From: a virus
Strand: one strand, 5' to 3'
DNA: 20,390 nucleotides
IMG/VR virus record: IMGVR_UViG_3300001419_000079
Coordinates: 1-20,390 of that record
The translations under genes were made by a program, and so were the position numbers. Below, piece after piece: positions 12,900 to 19,251 of this stretch. Within the stretch, counting starts at the first letter, position 1. Every line of letters begins with the position of its first letter. The notes under the pieces were generated by a model. It searched no databases, had not been told where the DNA came from, and saw only the letters and a program-made list of their open reading frames with translations.

Positions 12900-13559
12900 T
12901 TAAATATTGAATTTAGAACTATAATCACCACGAATTTTAGGGCGTTTATATTTTCCATCTTCAAAGTACGGTGTTTCTGTGAATTTGATTAGTTGATCGT
13001 TCCCACGAAAAACTTTCCAATTCAGTTCTGCTTCAAATCTACCAGGTTCTGATAAATCCTTATTTCTTTCTAATAAAATTTGCTCTTTATCCAAAAAATT
13101 ATTAATCATTTTATTGGTCGCTAAACAAACTCTATATTTGTTGTTATAGTATTTACCCATATACCATACACGGCCAGGATAATCTTTCGTGATTGATTCA
13201 ATCTCTTCTCTATTTTTAACAGTAAAAAATACAGCATAATCAGATTTACGAGCTTCTTTTAATGGTTCATTTTCCACAAACTTTAATAGTGCTTTTGCGC
13301 CATTATCATTGTCACGTCTCAACAATAGATATTCTTCATTAGCTCTTAATGGCATTACGGTATTAACCATCCAACGAGACTCTGAATCAGTGGCTTTGTC
13401 ATAGTTAACCATTACTGGAGTTTCTTCTAGCTGGAAATACCAATCAAAAGGCGCTTTAACATTAATGAATTCTTTAAAATCTACACCATTATTTTTAAGT
13501 GCTTCTTTACATTCATTATAAAATTGTGTATCATAATATGGGTCAATAGTAATAAACAA
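12900..13559 (-). CDS. Unknown protein (219 aa); TTG start
   Basis: The frame upstream is closed by a stop 24 bases before, and no ATG is available. TTG at 13559 with AAAAGGAAA at a fair distance is the best start (product MFITIDPYYDTQFYNE). The protein is soluble, rich in aromatic and charged residues and of mixed alpha/beta pattern. Notable segments are DWYFQLEETPVMVNY, SDYAVFFTVKNREEIE, PGRVWYMGKYYNNKYRVC and the basic end YKRPKIRGDYSSKFNI. I see no catalytic signature. GATAAATA, one base from the late promoter box, lies at 13581-13588, so late expression is possible but uncertain. Function unknown. Confidence 0.75.
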   Translation of the reverse strand: MFITIDPYYDTQFYNECKEALKNNGVDFKEFINVKAPFDWYFQLEETPVMVNYDKATDSESRWMVNTVMPLRANEEYLLLRRDNDNGAKALLKFVENEPLKEARKSDYAVFFTVKNREEIESITKDYPGRVWYMGKYYNNKYRVCLATNKMINNFLDKEQILLERNKDLSEPGRFEAELNWKVFRGNDQLIKFTETPYFEDGKYKRPKIRGDYSSKFNI

Positions 13560-13592
13560 CGTTTTGTTTCCTTTTGTTTTTATTTATCAAAG

Positions 13593-13964
13593 TTAATGTA
13601 ACTCATAATCAACAACTTTAATAATAGCTAAATTATCTGAAACAATAACACCTTTAACTAAACCATATTGCCCTGGGTATTTAAAAAGATGATACAAATA
13701 AACACTATTTAACCAAGCTGTGTAAGTGGGAATAAACCAAAGTGTTAGAGCTGAAATAAGTAGTTTTTTATCTGTATTATTTTGTTTTATTGCGGATGTT
13801 CTCATTAAAATAAAATTAGTATATTCAATTTTACTCTTTTCATCTAATGAAATTAACTTTATTGATGCAACTAATCCTGTTAAAATAGTACTTACAAAAT
13901 TAATTATATATCCAAAAATAATATAAGAAATAATCATTTCACTAGAAAAATTAAAGAACTCCAT
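13593..13964 (-). CDS. Predicted inner-membrane protein (123 aa)
   Basis: The ATG directly follows the gp52 stop (TAAATG). Residues about 10-38 (IISYIIFGYIINFVSTILTG and beyond) form one long hydrophobic segment. A second lies at about 69-90 (LLISALTLWFIPTYTAWLNS). A charged loop with several lysines separates them. The C-terminal 30 residues are hydrophilic to mixed. This is a two-span membrane protein with no signal cleavage site evident. It may remodel the host membrane or, by position next to the topoisomerase genes, relate to membrane-attached replication, but that is guesswork. No family recognised. Confidence 0.72.
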   Translation of the reverse strand: MEFFNFSSEMIISYIIFGYIINFVSTILTGLVASIKLISLDEKSKIEYTNFILMRTSAIKQNNTDKKLLISALTLWFIPTYTAWLNSVYLYHLFKYPGQYGLVKGVIVSDNLAIIKVVDYELH

Positions 13965-15272
13965 TTAAAGCTCCTCAATCCAAAGTTGTTCAATAGATTT
14001 CTTAAGTAGTTCATCCAATTTAGATTTGCTTACTTTGATATCATCTTGAAGCTTTGCCATACGTTCTTCAGTCAGTGAAAGAATATTCATATTCAATAGG
14101 TAATCATAAGAACCATCTTTTTGAATAATCTCTGTTACATTGTCAAGATCTTTTTCAATATCAGCTTTTTTACGTTTAGCAACTTTTAGTTTATCTTCAA
14201 CAATCATTTTAATGAATAGATATTTAGAAAAGTCAAACCTAATTTGTTCATCTAACTTGGCAGCAACATTATCTTTACGATCACTCATATAAGATAGTTT
14301 TACTTGGATGTAATGATCTATGATTTCTTTAGCACCATCAAATACTTTGATTTTGTTATTCTCATCGATAACAGTATAGTTTTCTGATACCTTTTTAACT
14401 AGCTTAAGTTTAACAAGCAATTCATCTTCAGACCATTGCTTTAGTAGCTTACTTGGAATAGTAACTTCAAAGTTGAAATTATCATCTTCAGATTTATCTT
14501 TGTAAGATTGAATAATCTTCTTATCTTCCAAGTCATCAAGAACATTGATATAACTTTTTAAGTTATAACCAATCGGTACTTCAGTAATTTCTACTTTGTT
14601 GACACCTTTAGTTTTTACTACACCTTTGATTAACCATTGAGCACTATGTTCACCTTGTTCAATAGTACCACCAAAGCCGTTGTAAAATGGTTCAAAACCA
14701 TAACGAGGAGACTTACCTTCAAGTGTTGATTTGATGTAGTTTGTAATCTTAGCTGGATCACGTGGTAAAATCTTTTGGGCAAAACCAGATGATACACCTT
14801 CACTTCCATTAACTAATAGTATAGGTAATGAAGGAACATAGAACATTGGTTCAATTTGTTGTCCTTCAAAGAATTGATGCTTAAGGATAGCAGTATCTTC
14901 TTTCTTGAACAATTCAAAGAATTCAGGAGTACCATAAGTGTAGATATACCTTGATGCTGAAGCTTCTTGAGAGAACCTTGTACCAAAGTTACCTTTTTTC
15001 TGTAGTAGTGGAACGTTGTTTGTACCTGGGAAATCTTGTCCAAGGTTAACAATAACACCATCAAGACTGCCATGTAGATATTCAGCAAACTCAGCTACCT
15101 TTGAACCAAGTTGAGATACCTTAATTTTATCTTTAATGTTTTTCTCAAGGATTGTGTATAGAATTTTACGTGAACCGTTTTTCTGACCATCAACCAAAGA
15201 AGCAATCTTACGTAAGTTATCATAAGATGCTTGGTCAACGTAATCCTTATTAAAAAATTCTGATATTTTCAT
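13965..15272 (-). CDS. 52: DNA topoisomerase II medium subunit, T4 gp52 type (435 aa)
   Basis: DNA breakage-reunion subunit, equivalent to GyrA/ParC. The catalytic arginine-tyrosine pair is in EASASRYIYT (R108-Y109), preceded by the GNFGTRFSQ stretch. Upstream are DGQKNGSRKILYT (the winged-helix DNA-binding region) and EFAEYLHGSLDGVIVNLGQ. Downstream the GSEGVSSGFAQKILP and GFGGTIEQG segments match type IIA cores, and the C-terminal third (about 330-425) is a long coiled-coil arm. Length is close to T4 gp52 (442), with no GyrA-type C-terminal wrapping domain. AAAGGG precedes the ATG, and a promoter of the common type is at 15301-15323, so it can be expressed apart from gp39. Confidence 0.95.
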   Translation of the reverse strand: MKISEFFNKDYVDQASYDNLRKIASLVDGQKNGSRKILYTILEKNIKDKIKVSQLGSKVAEFAEYLHGSLDGVIVNLGQDFPGTNNVPLLQKKGNFGTRFSQEASASRYIYTYGTPEFFELFKKEDTAILKHQFFEGQQIEPMFYVPSLPILLVNGSEGVSSGFAQKILPRDPAKITNYIKSTLEGKSPRYGFEPFYNGFGGTIEQGEHSAQWLIKGVVKTKGVNKVEITEVPIGYNLKSYINVLDDLEDKKIIQSYKDKSEDDNFNFEVTIPSKLLKQWSEDELLVKLKLVKKVSENYTVIDENNKIKVFDGAKEIIDHYIQVKLSYMSDRKDNVAAKLDEQIRFDFSKYLFIKMIVEDKLKVAKRKKADIEKDLDNVTEIIQKDGSYDYLLNMNILSLTEERMAKLQDDIKVSKSKLDELLKKSIEQLWIEEL

Positions 15273-15300
15273 TTGAACCCTTTGTTTAATTTATAGTACT

Positions 15301-15323
15301 ATTATATCAAGTATTTCGTTAAA
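15301..15323 (-). promoter_or_regulatory. Promoter of the common window type, for gp52
   Basis: TTTAAC, 11 bases, TATAAT on the minus strand, with CTTGA before the -10. The gp52 ATG at 15272 is 28 bases past the -10. A TTTACT sits where a sigma-70 -35 would be. Confidence 0.65.
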
Positions 15324-15348
15324 AGTAAATAAAATAATGAATAATATT

Positions 15349-15364
15349 CTGCACTAATGTGCAG
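15349..15364. repeat. Perfect hairpin CTGCAC-TAAT-GTGCAG in the gp39-gp52 gap
   Basis: A six-pair perfect inverted repeat with a four-base loop, 45 bases after the gp39 stop. No T run follows on the minus strand; a short TTTAATT follows on the plus strand. GTGCAC occurs again nearby at 15391-15396. It may be a weak terminator, an mRNA-processing hairpin or a protein site. Confidence 0.5.
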
Positions 15365-15408
15365 TTTAATTGGGTGTTTTGAGCATTTATGTGCACGACA
15401 GATCAGTA

Positions 15409-17208
15409 TTACAATTTAGCAATACTGAAGTCGTTATCAAGAATGTATTTTTTACGAGGTTCCGAATCATCACCAAGCCATTCATCAATAATCTTATCGT
15501 TATCAAACTCAAGGATGTTAATCATTTTAGCTAATCCATCAGCTTTAACAACTTCCTTAAGATCATCGCTATCCCATGAACCTAAACCTTTGTAGTAGTT
15601 TGAATGTTCACCAGCTTTTAGTTTTACTTCATCACTAAGGTTATAATACCAAGATATCAATTTATCTTTCTTAGTAACACCAATAACTGGAGTTTGAAGC
15701 ATACCAATTTTACCTTTAAGCTCAGGTAAGTATTTCACAAAGAATCCAGTCAATAGACCTCTAATATGATAACCATCCAAGTCTTGGTCAGTAGCATAAA
15801 TGATGTATTGGTAATCTTCATTTTGAATGATCTTATAAAGCTCAGATAATTCTTTGTTTGCGGTGAACTTAGATTGTGCTGCACTATAAGCATTCAATGG
15901 TTTACCTTTAAGAGTATAATAACCACATTCTTTACGACCAAGAACTGGAGATAAACCACCAAGTGCTGATTCACCTTCAACAAGTAGTAGATATTTCTTA
16001 ACACCAATGCTTGGTAGATACTTATCAGACTTAATCTTCTTAACAGTTTTTTGTAGACCTCTTAGTTCTTGACGCTTTTTGAACTCTTCCTTAATTCTAT
16101 AAACTTCAGTGATAGGATCAATGATGTCTTTATTACGGAAGATTTTATTAACGATTTGATCAAATGGAATATCACCAAAGTACTCATTAATTTCAGCAGT
16201 ACCATTAGTAATCTTTTCTTTTGATTGTGAATTGAACTTTGTATTCTTTACATTCTTAAGGAATGCAACAACCATTAATTTGTTTTTGATATCACCAGGT
16301 TTGATAGTCTTGAACTTTTTAGCAAGCTTATCCCTAAGACCCGATACAACATTGTGAACAATAATGTCAATGTGTGTACCACCATCAGGAATTTTAAGAC
16401 CATTTACATAACTGAACTGACGAAAATCATCAGCTTCATTTGGAAGGATAGCAAATTTGTAATCCTCAGTTTCATAAATTTCAGAGCTGTCAGTAAACAG
16501 GCTGATGTATTTTTTGAATGAGTTTACATTAATTTTCTTACCATTGAACTTGAATGTAAGCTCAGGGAAAGACATAGATAAGTTGATTAGTCTTTGATAG
16601 ATAACATTCATATGTACAGTATCAATAGCTTCTAAGCCAAACTTAGGTAGATCAGGCCAGAATTTTACATTAACTCCAGTTTTACCTTTTGCTTCATCAA
16701 CTTTATCAGTAAATGATGCGGCATTATCTTTGAATGTGATAGTGTAAGATTGTGAACCATCATTAGTTTTACCAACGAACTTCTTAGAGAAACAGTTAGT
16801 AGCAAATGAACCAACACCATTCATACCAATTTGAGTACGATTTTTATCATCATCAAAGTTTGAACCAGCTCTGGCATGACCCCAAGCTAATTCAGCTAGG
16901 TGGTGTCCATCAACATTTTTTTGAACAGGAATACCTGTACCATTGTCAATAACCTCAACAGTATCATCAGTCATTTTAACTGAGATTTCATTACAACCTT
17001 TGAAGTTTGTTTTGATTGCGACATCGACAGAGTTATCAATGATCTCGTTAATGATTTTGATTAGACCAGGTACGAAAGAAATTTCTTTGTACTGGATTTT
17101 GTTATCTTCAAAAACATATTCACTAGATTTAGTAAGGTCAACAGCACCAATGTACATTGATGGTCGTTGAATAATATGTTCTCTTTCGGAAAGTTTACGT
17201 ATGCTCAT
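15409..17208 (-). CDS. 39: DNA topoisomerase II large subunit, T4 gp39+gp60 in one chain (599 aa)
   Basis: ATPase and TOPRIM subunit, equivalent to GyrB/ParE. GHKL ATP-binding motifs: INEIIDNSVD (E55, N59), VIDNGTGIPV (D88, G90) and IGMNGVGSFATN (128-137), then the transducer with QSKEK. TOPRIM motifs: LLLVEGESALGG (E411) and YATDQDLDGYHIRG (D474, D476, D478), plus KGKPLNA and YYKGLGSW. In T4 this sequence is divided between genes 39 and 60, with a translational bypass in gene 60. Here it is one uninterrupted frame, as in many T4 relatives. GCAAAAAGGATAGAA precedes the ATG, and a promoter lies at 17238-17266. Confidence 0.96.
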   Translation of the reverse strand: MSIRKLSEREHIIQRPSMYIGAVDLTKSSEYVFEDNKIQYKEISFVPGLIKIINEIIDNSVDVAIKTNFKGCNEISVKMTDDTVEVIDNGTGIPVQKNVDGHHLAELAWGHARAGSNFDDDKNRTQIGMNGVGSFATNCFSKKFVGKTNDGSQSYTITFKDNAASFTDKVDEAKGKTGVNVKFWPDLPKFGLEAIDTVHMNVIYQRLINLSMSFPELTFKFNGKKINVNSFKKYISLFTDSSEIYETEDYKFAILPNEADDFRQFSYVNGLKIPDGGTHIDIIVHNVVSGLRDKLAKKFKTIKPGDIKNKLMVVAFLKNVKNTKFNSQSKEKITNGTAEINEYFGDIPFDQIVNKIFRNKDIIDPITEVYRIKEEFKKRQELRGLQKTVKKIKSDKYLPSIGVKKYLLLVEGESALGGLSPVLGRKECGYYTLKGKPLNAYSAAQSKFTANKELSELYKIIQNEDYQYIIYATDQDLDGYHIRGLLTGFFVKYLPELKGKIGMLQTPVIGVTKKDKLISWYYNLSDEVKLKAGEHSNYYKGLGSWDSDDLKEVVKADGLAKMINILEFDNDKIIDEWLGDDSEPRKKYILDNDFSIAKL

Positions 17209-17237
17209 TTCTATCCTTTTTGCTATTTGACTGTTCT

Positions 17238-17266
17238 ATTATATCAAGTCTTTTACTATTTGTAAA
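17238..17266 (-). promoter_or_regulatory. Sigma-70-like promoter for the topoisomerase large subunit
   Basis: On the minus strand TTTACA, 17 bases, TATAAT, with GACTTGA before the -10. It has the same extended -10 as the other sites but lacks the WTTAA box and instead has a good -35. The -10 overlaps the stop codon of the 66-residue gene. Confidence 0.6.
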
Positions 17267-17439
17267 CGGTTTTTTTCAATTTCTTTTAACTTCATTTTAA
17301 TGTCATCAAGTCTATGAACAAACAATTTATTGTCAACATAAGATTGCGAAATACCAGATTCAAATGCTTTCTTCTCGTATTCATCAATATAATTATCTAT
17401 CTTCGTGATTAACTTGTTTATTGGATTTTTATTTATCAT
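17239..17439 (-). CDS. Small coiled-coil protein (66 aa)
   Basis: I start it at the ATG at 17439, which has GGAGAGG 6 bases upstream; the ATG at 17454 overlaps that site. It overlaps the end of the previous gene by 11 bases. The product is almost wholly helical and strongly charged (ITKIDNYIDEYEKKAFESG, then HRLDDIKMKLKEIEKNRLQI), with heptad-like spacing in the second half that suggests a dimeric coiled coil. No family recognised. It precedes the topoisomerase gene, whose promoter overlaps its 3' end. Confidence 0.65.
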   Translation of the reverse strand: MINKNPINKLITKIDNYIDEYEKKAFESGISQSYVDNKLFVHRLDDIKMKLKEIEKNRLQIVKDLI

Positions 17440-17626
17440 TTTGAGCCTCTCCATCTCTTAATGGATTGTAATCAGATTTACCAAAGATGAAATCTAAAAC
17501 TTGTTCTTTAATAACTGGTTGAGCCATCTTAGCTTTTCTTTCGCTAGATTCTTTTTGCGCTTTGTAGAGAGCTTCTTGGCCTTTTCTTGTTATCTCGTCA
17601 TTTTCTTTGTTAACATCTGTTTTCAT
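17429..17626 (-). CDS. Small charged protein (65 aa), unknown
   Basis: ATG at 17626, with AAAAAGGACC upstream and a promoter of the common type at 17654-17676. The N-terminal 35 residues form a charged helix (ENDEITRKGQEALYKAQKES). The C-terminal part contains IKEQVLDFIFGKSDYNPLRD and an acidic end. The gene is the first of the leftward run that includes the topoisomerase and overlaps the next gene by 11 bases. No family recognised; the pattern fits a small DNA- or protein-binding accessory factor, but nothing specific can be claimed. Confidence 0.65.
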   Translation of the reverse strand: MKTDVNKENDEITRKGQEALYKAQKESSERKAKMAQPVIKEQVLDFIFGKSDYNPLRDGEAQNDK

Positions 17627-17653
17627 TTAGGTCCTTTTTGATATATTTGAATA

Positions 17654-17676
17654 ATTATATCAAGTCCTTTATTAAA
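17654..17676 (-). promoter_or_regulatory. Promoter of the common window type, start of the topoisomerase run
   Basis: TTTAAT, 11 bases, TATAAT on the minus strand with CTTGA before the -10. It lies in the divergent gap that also holds the late promoter of gp15 at 17689-17696 on the other strand. Confidence 0.6.
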
Positions 17677-17688
17677 GAATGATTAAAA

Positions 17689-17696
17689 TATAAATA
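17689..17696 (+). promoter_or_regulatory. T4-type late promoter for gp15
   Basis: A perfect TATAAATA on the plus strand, 25 bases before the gp15 ATG, in a non-coding gap. This is the canonical late -10 box read by a gp55-type sigma factor with clamp activation, as expected for a structural gene. Confidence 0.75.
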
Positions 17697-17721
17697 ATAA
17701 CAAAAGTAAGTAGGAAATCAT

Positions 17722-18714
17722 ATGATTCATCACGGAACTATAAGAAAATATACCGCTGCACTCCTAGACTTATTTAATGGAATAGAGATCCAGTACGAAG
17801 ATAGTAATGGAACTACATTAAGTAGAAATATTCCAATTAAGTACAGTTCAAGAGAAAAGGCTAAGATTCTTGACGATTATACTTCAGAGCAATTGTTTTC
17901 CGGTAATACTAACGTATTACCTAGAGCCAATCTCGCAATGAGTACAATGGTAAAAGCAGATTCAAGAATTCAAAACAAAAATTTAAAAATTGCAAAAATC
18001 AAGACTGATGATACGTTTGAATATATGTATAATTCAGTTCCATACGAATTTACATTCGAATTAACTTTCCAATGTAGAGGTATGAATGAAGCTTCTCAAA
18101 TTGTAGAACAAATTGCTCCTAAATTTAATCCAACAGTTAATATAGACGTTTGGGATGTTTCAAATTTAGATGAACCAACAAGAGTTCCAGTTAAGCTTTT
18201 AGATATTGGTTTTGAAACTGAAGAATATGACGATGTTTCATCTAACATTGTTATGATTAATATTGGTCTTTCTATAATGGGTAATTTATATCCACCGATT
18301 AAATCAAGTGGTCGAATTAAAGAATTCAAAATGTACGTTAATGAACAACAAGGTAATTTCTTTAATAAGAAATCTATTCTAGGTTGGGACGTAGACGACA
18401 ATGGCGAATTGACAAACTCTAATATGACACAAGTAACTGATACGGTTACATATGCACCATCATTAATTAGTATTAACTCTGAGAATACCGTTCAAGTTGG
18501 ATTAAATAATCTAGTATTGATTTATGAAGACAAGGATAATAAGTTATCTGAGTTGACTTTTGAATGGGATGTTATAAGTGGAAGTGCCGTAGTTGTTGGT
18601 GATTTAGATACTGCTGAATTAACAGTTTCTGCAGTTGGTGATGTAGAAGTGCAAGTTACAATTACCGATGCATTTGGTAATTATAACTCACTTTCAAAAA
18701 CATTTACAATTTAG
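17722..18714 (+). CDS. 15: Tail sheath stabiliser / tail completion protein, T4 gp15 type, with an added C-terminal Ig/PKD-like domain (330 aa)
   Basis: Residues 1-210 match T4 gp15, the terminal hexamer that caps the contracted-tail machinery and joins it to the neck: IRKYTAALLDLFNGIEIQ (T4 FRRYATLMGDLFSNIQIK), NVLPRANLAMSTM, SQIVEQIAPKFNPTVN (T4 FQIVEQILPYFQPHFN) and MGNLYPPIK (T4 NGWMYPPVD). T4 gp15 has 272 residues. Here about 90 extra residues (roughly 245-330) form a predicted beta sandwich (LTFEWDVISGSAVVV, then VEVQVTITDAFGNY) like Ig or PKD domains that decorate phage virions. AGTAGGAAA precedes the ATG. It is the only plus-strand gene, away from the other tail genes, with its own late promoter. 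Its stop overlaps that of the convergent Sm-like gene. Confidence 0.85.
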   Translation: MIHHGTIRKYTAALLDLFNGIEIQYEDSNGTTLSRNIPIKYSSREKAKILDDYTSEQLFSGNTNVLPRANLAMSTMVKADSRIQNKNLKIAKIKTDDTFEYMYNSVPYEFTFELTFQCRGMNEASQIVEQIAPKFNPTVNIDVWDVSNLDEPTRVPVKLLDIGFETEEYDDVSSNIVMINIGLSIMGNLYPPIKSSGRIKEFKMYVNEQQGNFFNKKSILGWDVDDNGELTNSNMTQVTDTVTYAPSLISINSENTVQVGLNNLVLIYEDKDNKLSELTFEWDVISGSAVVVGDLDTAELTVSAVGDVEVQVTITDAFGNYNSLSKTFTI

Positions 18715-19010
18715 ATAATAATTTTTGATTTTTCCTGGATTTCGATACCAGTGGTTGCTTTTAAATAAGCTTTTTCGATTTCTGGGAAATCTTCTAATGG
18801 TGAACTCCATATAACATTCATTGGATGAATCTGCACAGCACCTGGGCCATTACCTAGATCCAAAATACCGTAAGGCATAATGTTACCTTCTTTTGCTTGA
18901 TATGGTTGCTTAATCAAAATTTCCTGACCATTAGCACTTTCAACTCCTTCCATATTACCAAAGATAATTTCTCCAGTAATTAACTTAATAACCTTCTTTA
19001 CGTTTGCCAT
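18711..19010 (-). CDS. Sm/LSm-like fold small protein (99 aa)
   Basis: The N-terminus KKVIKLITGEIIFGNMEGVE has the pattern of an Sm1 strand pair (h-x-h-x-G-x-x-h-x-G), followed by EILIKQPYQ and, near residue 60, VQIHPMNVIW. Small Sm-like proteins of about 100 residues with a K-L-I-T-G-E start are frequent in T4-like cyanophages and other marine phages, as I remember them; a role in RNA binding is suspected but not shown to my knowledge. AAGGAAAAAC precedes the ATG. It converges with gp15 and the two stop codons overlap, so antisense transcription between a late and an earlier gene is possible. Confidence 0.7.
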   Translation of the reverse strand: MANVKKVIKLITGEIIFGNMEGVESANGQEILIKQPYQAKEGNIMPYGILDLGNGPGAVQIHPMNVIWSSPLEDFPEIEKAYLKATTGIEIQEKSKIII

Positions 19011-19024
19011 GTTTTTCCTTCGTT

Positions 19025-19204
19025 TTAGTTTTTGTATTTACTATCTGTGCACTCTTCACAATTCAGAATTTTATGTGCCTTACATTTTTTACCTTTTTCA
19101 AGATGCTTTGGTCTTTTAACTAAATCTAGTTTTGTATCTACGGTTGCAATATCGGCAGATGTAGTTTCTTCTTTTAGTTTATTTAGATACTTCTTAAACT
19201 TCAT
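19025..19204 (-). CDS. Small cysteine-containing protein (59 aa) with capsid-targeting-like N-terminus
   Basis: Open from the ATG at 19204 to the TAA at 19027-19025. It begins MKFKKYLNKLKEE, like the small proteins of the capsid cassette far to the left. The C-terminal third, KKCKAHKILNCEEC, holds three cysteines and a histidine (C-x2-H-x4-C-x2-C) that could bind zinc. AAGGAAGTCAC lies before the ATG, and a promoter-like site is at 19229-19251. It is basic overall. No family recognised. Either a packaged head protein or a small zinc-binding nucleic-acid protein would fit. Confidence 0.68.
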   Translation of the reverse strand: MKFKKYLNKLKEETTSADIATVDTKLDLVKRPKHLEKGKKCKAHKILNCEECTDSKYKN

Positions 19205-19228
19205 TGTGACTTCCTTAGTATTGATTTT

Positions 19229-19251
19229 ATTATACTATATATTTATTTAAT
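19229..19251 (-). promoter_or_regulatory. Promoter-like site before the 59-residue gene
   Basis: ATTAAA, 11 bases, TATAAT on the minus strand, so box and spacing fit the common pattern. The bases before the -10 (TATAG) lack the usual TTG. The same stretch also contains AATAAATA, one base off the late box, so its timing class is ambiguous. Confidence 0.45.

Noticed and set aside
13581-13588. Late promoter before the 219-residue gene (GATAAATA)
   Set aside because: One base off the TATAAATA box in a strongly A+T-rich genome; not enough to list as a site.
15349-15364. The CTGCAC/GTGCAG hairpin as a strong terminator of gp39
   Set aside because: The stem is perfect but no T run follows on the minus strand, so it is reported only as a hairpin.
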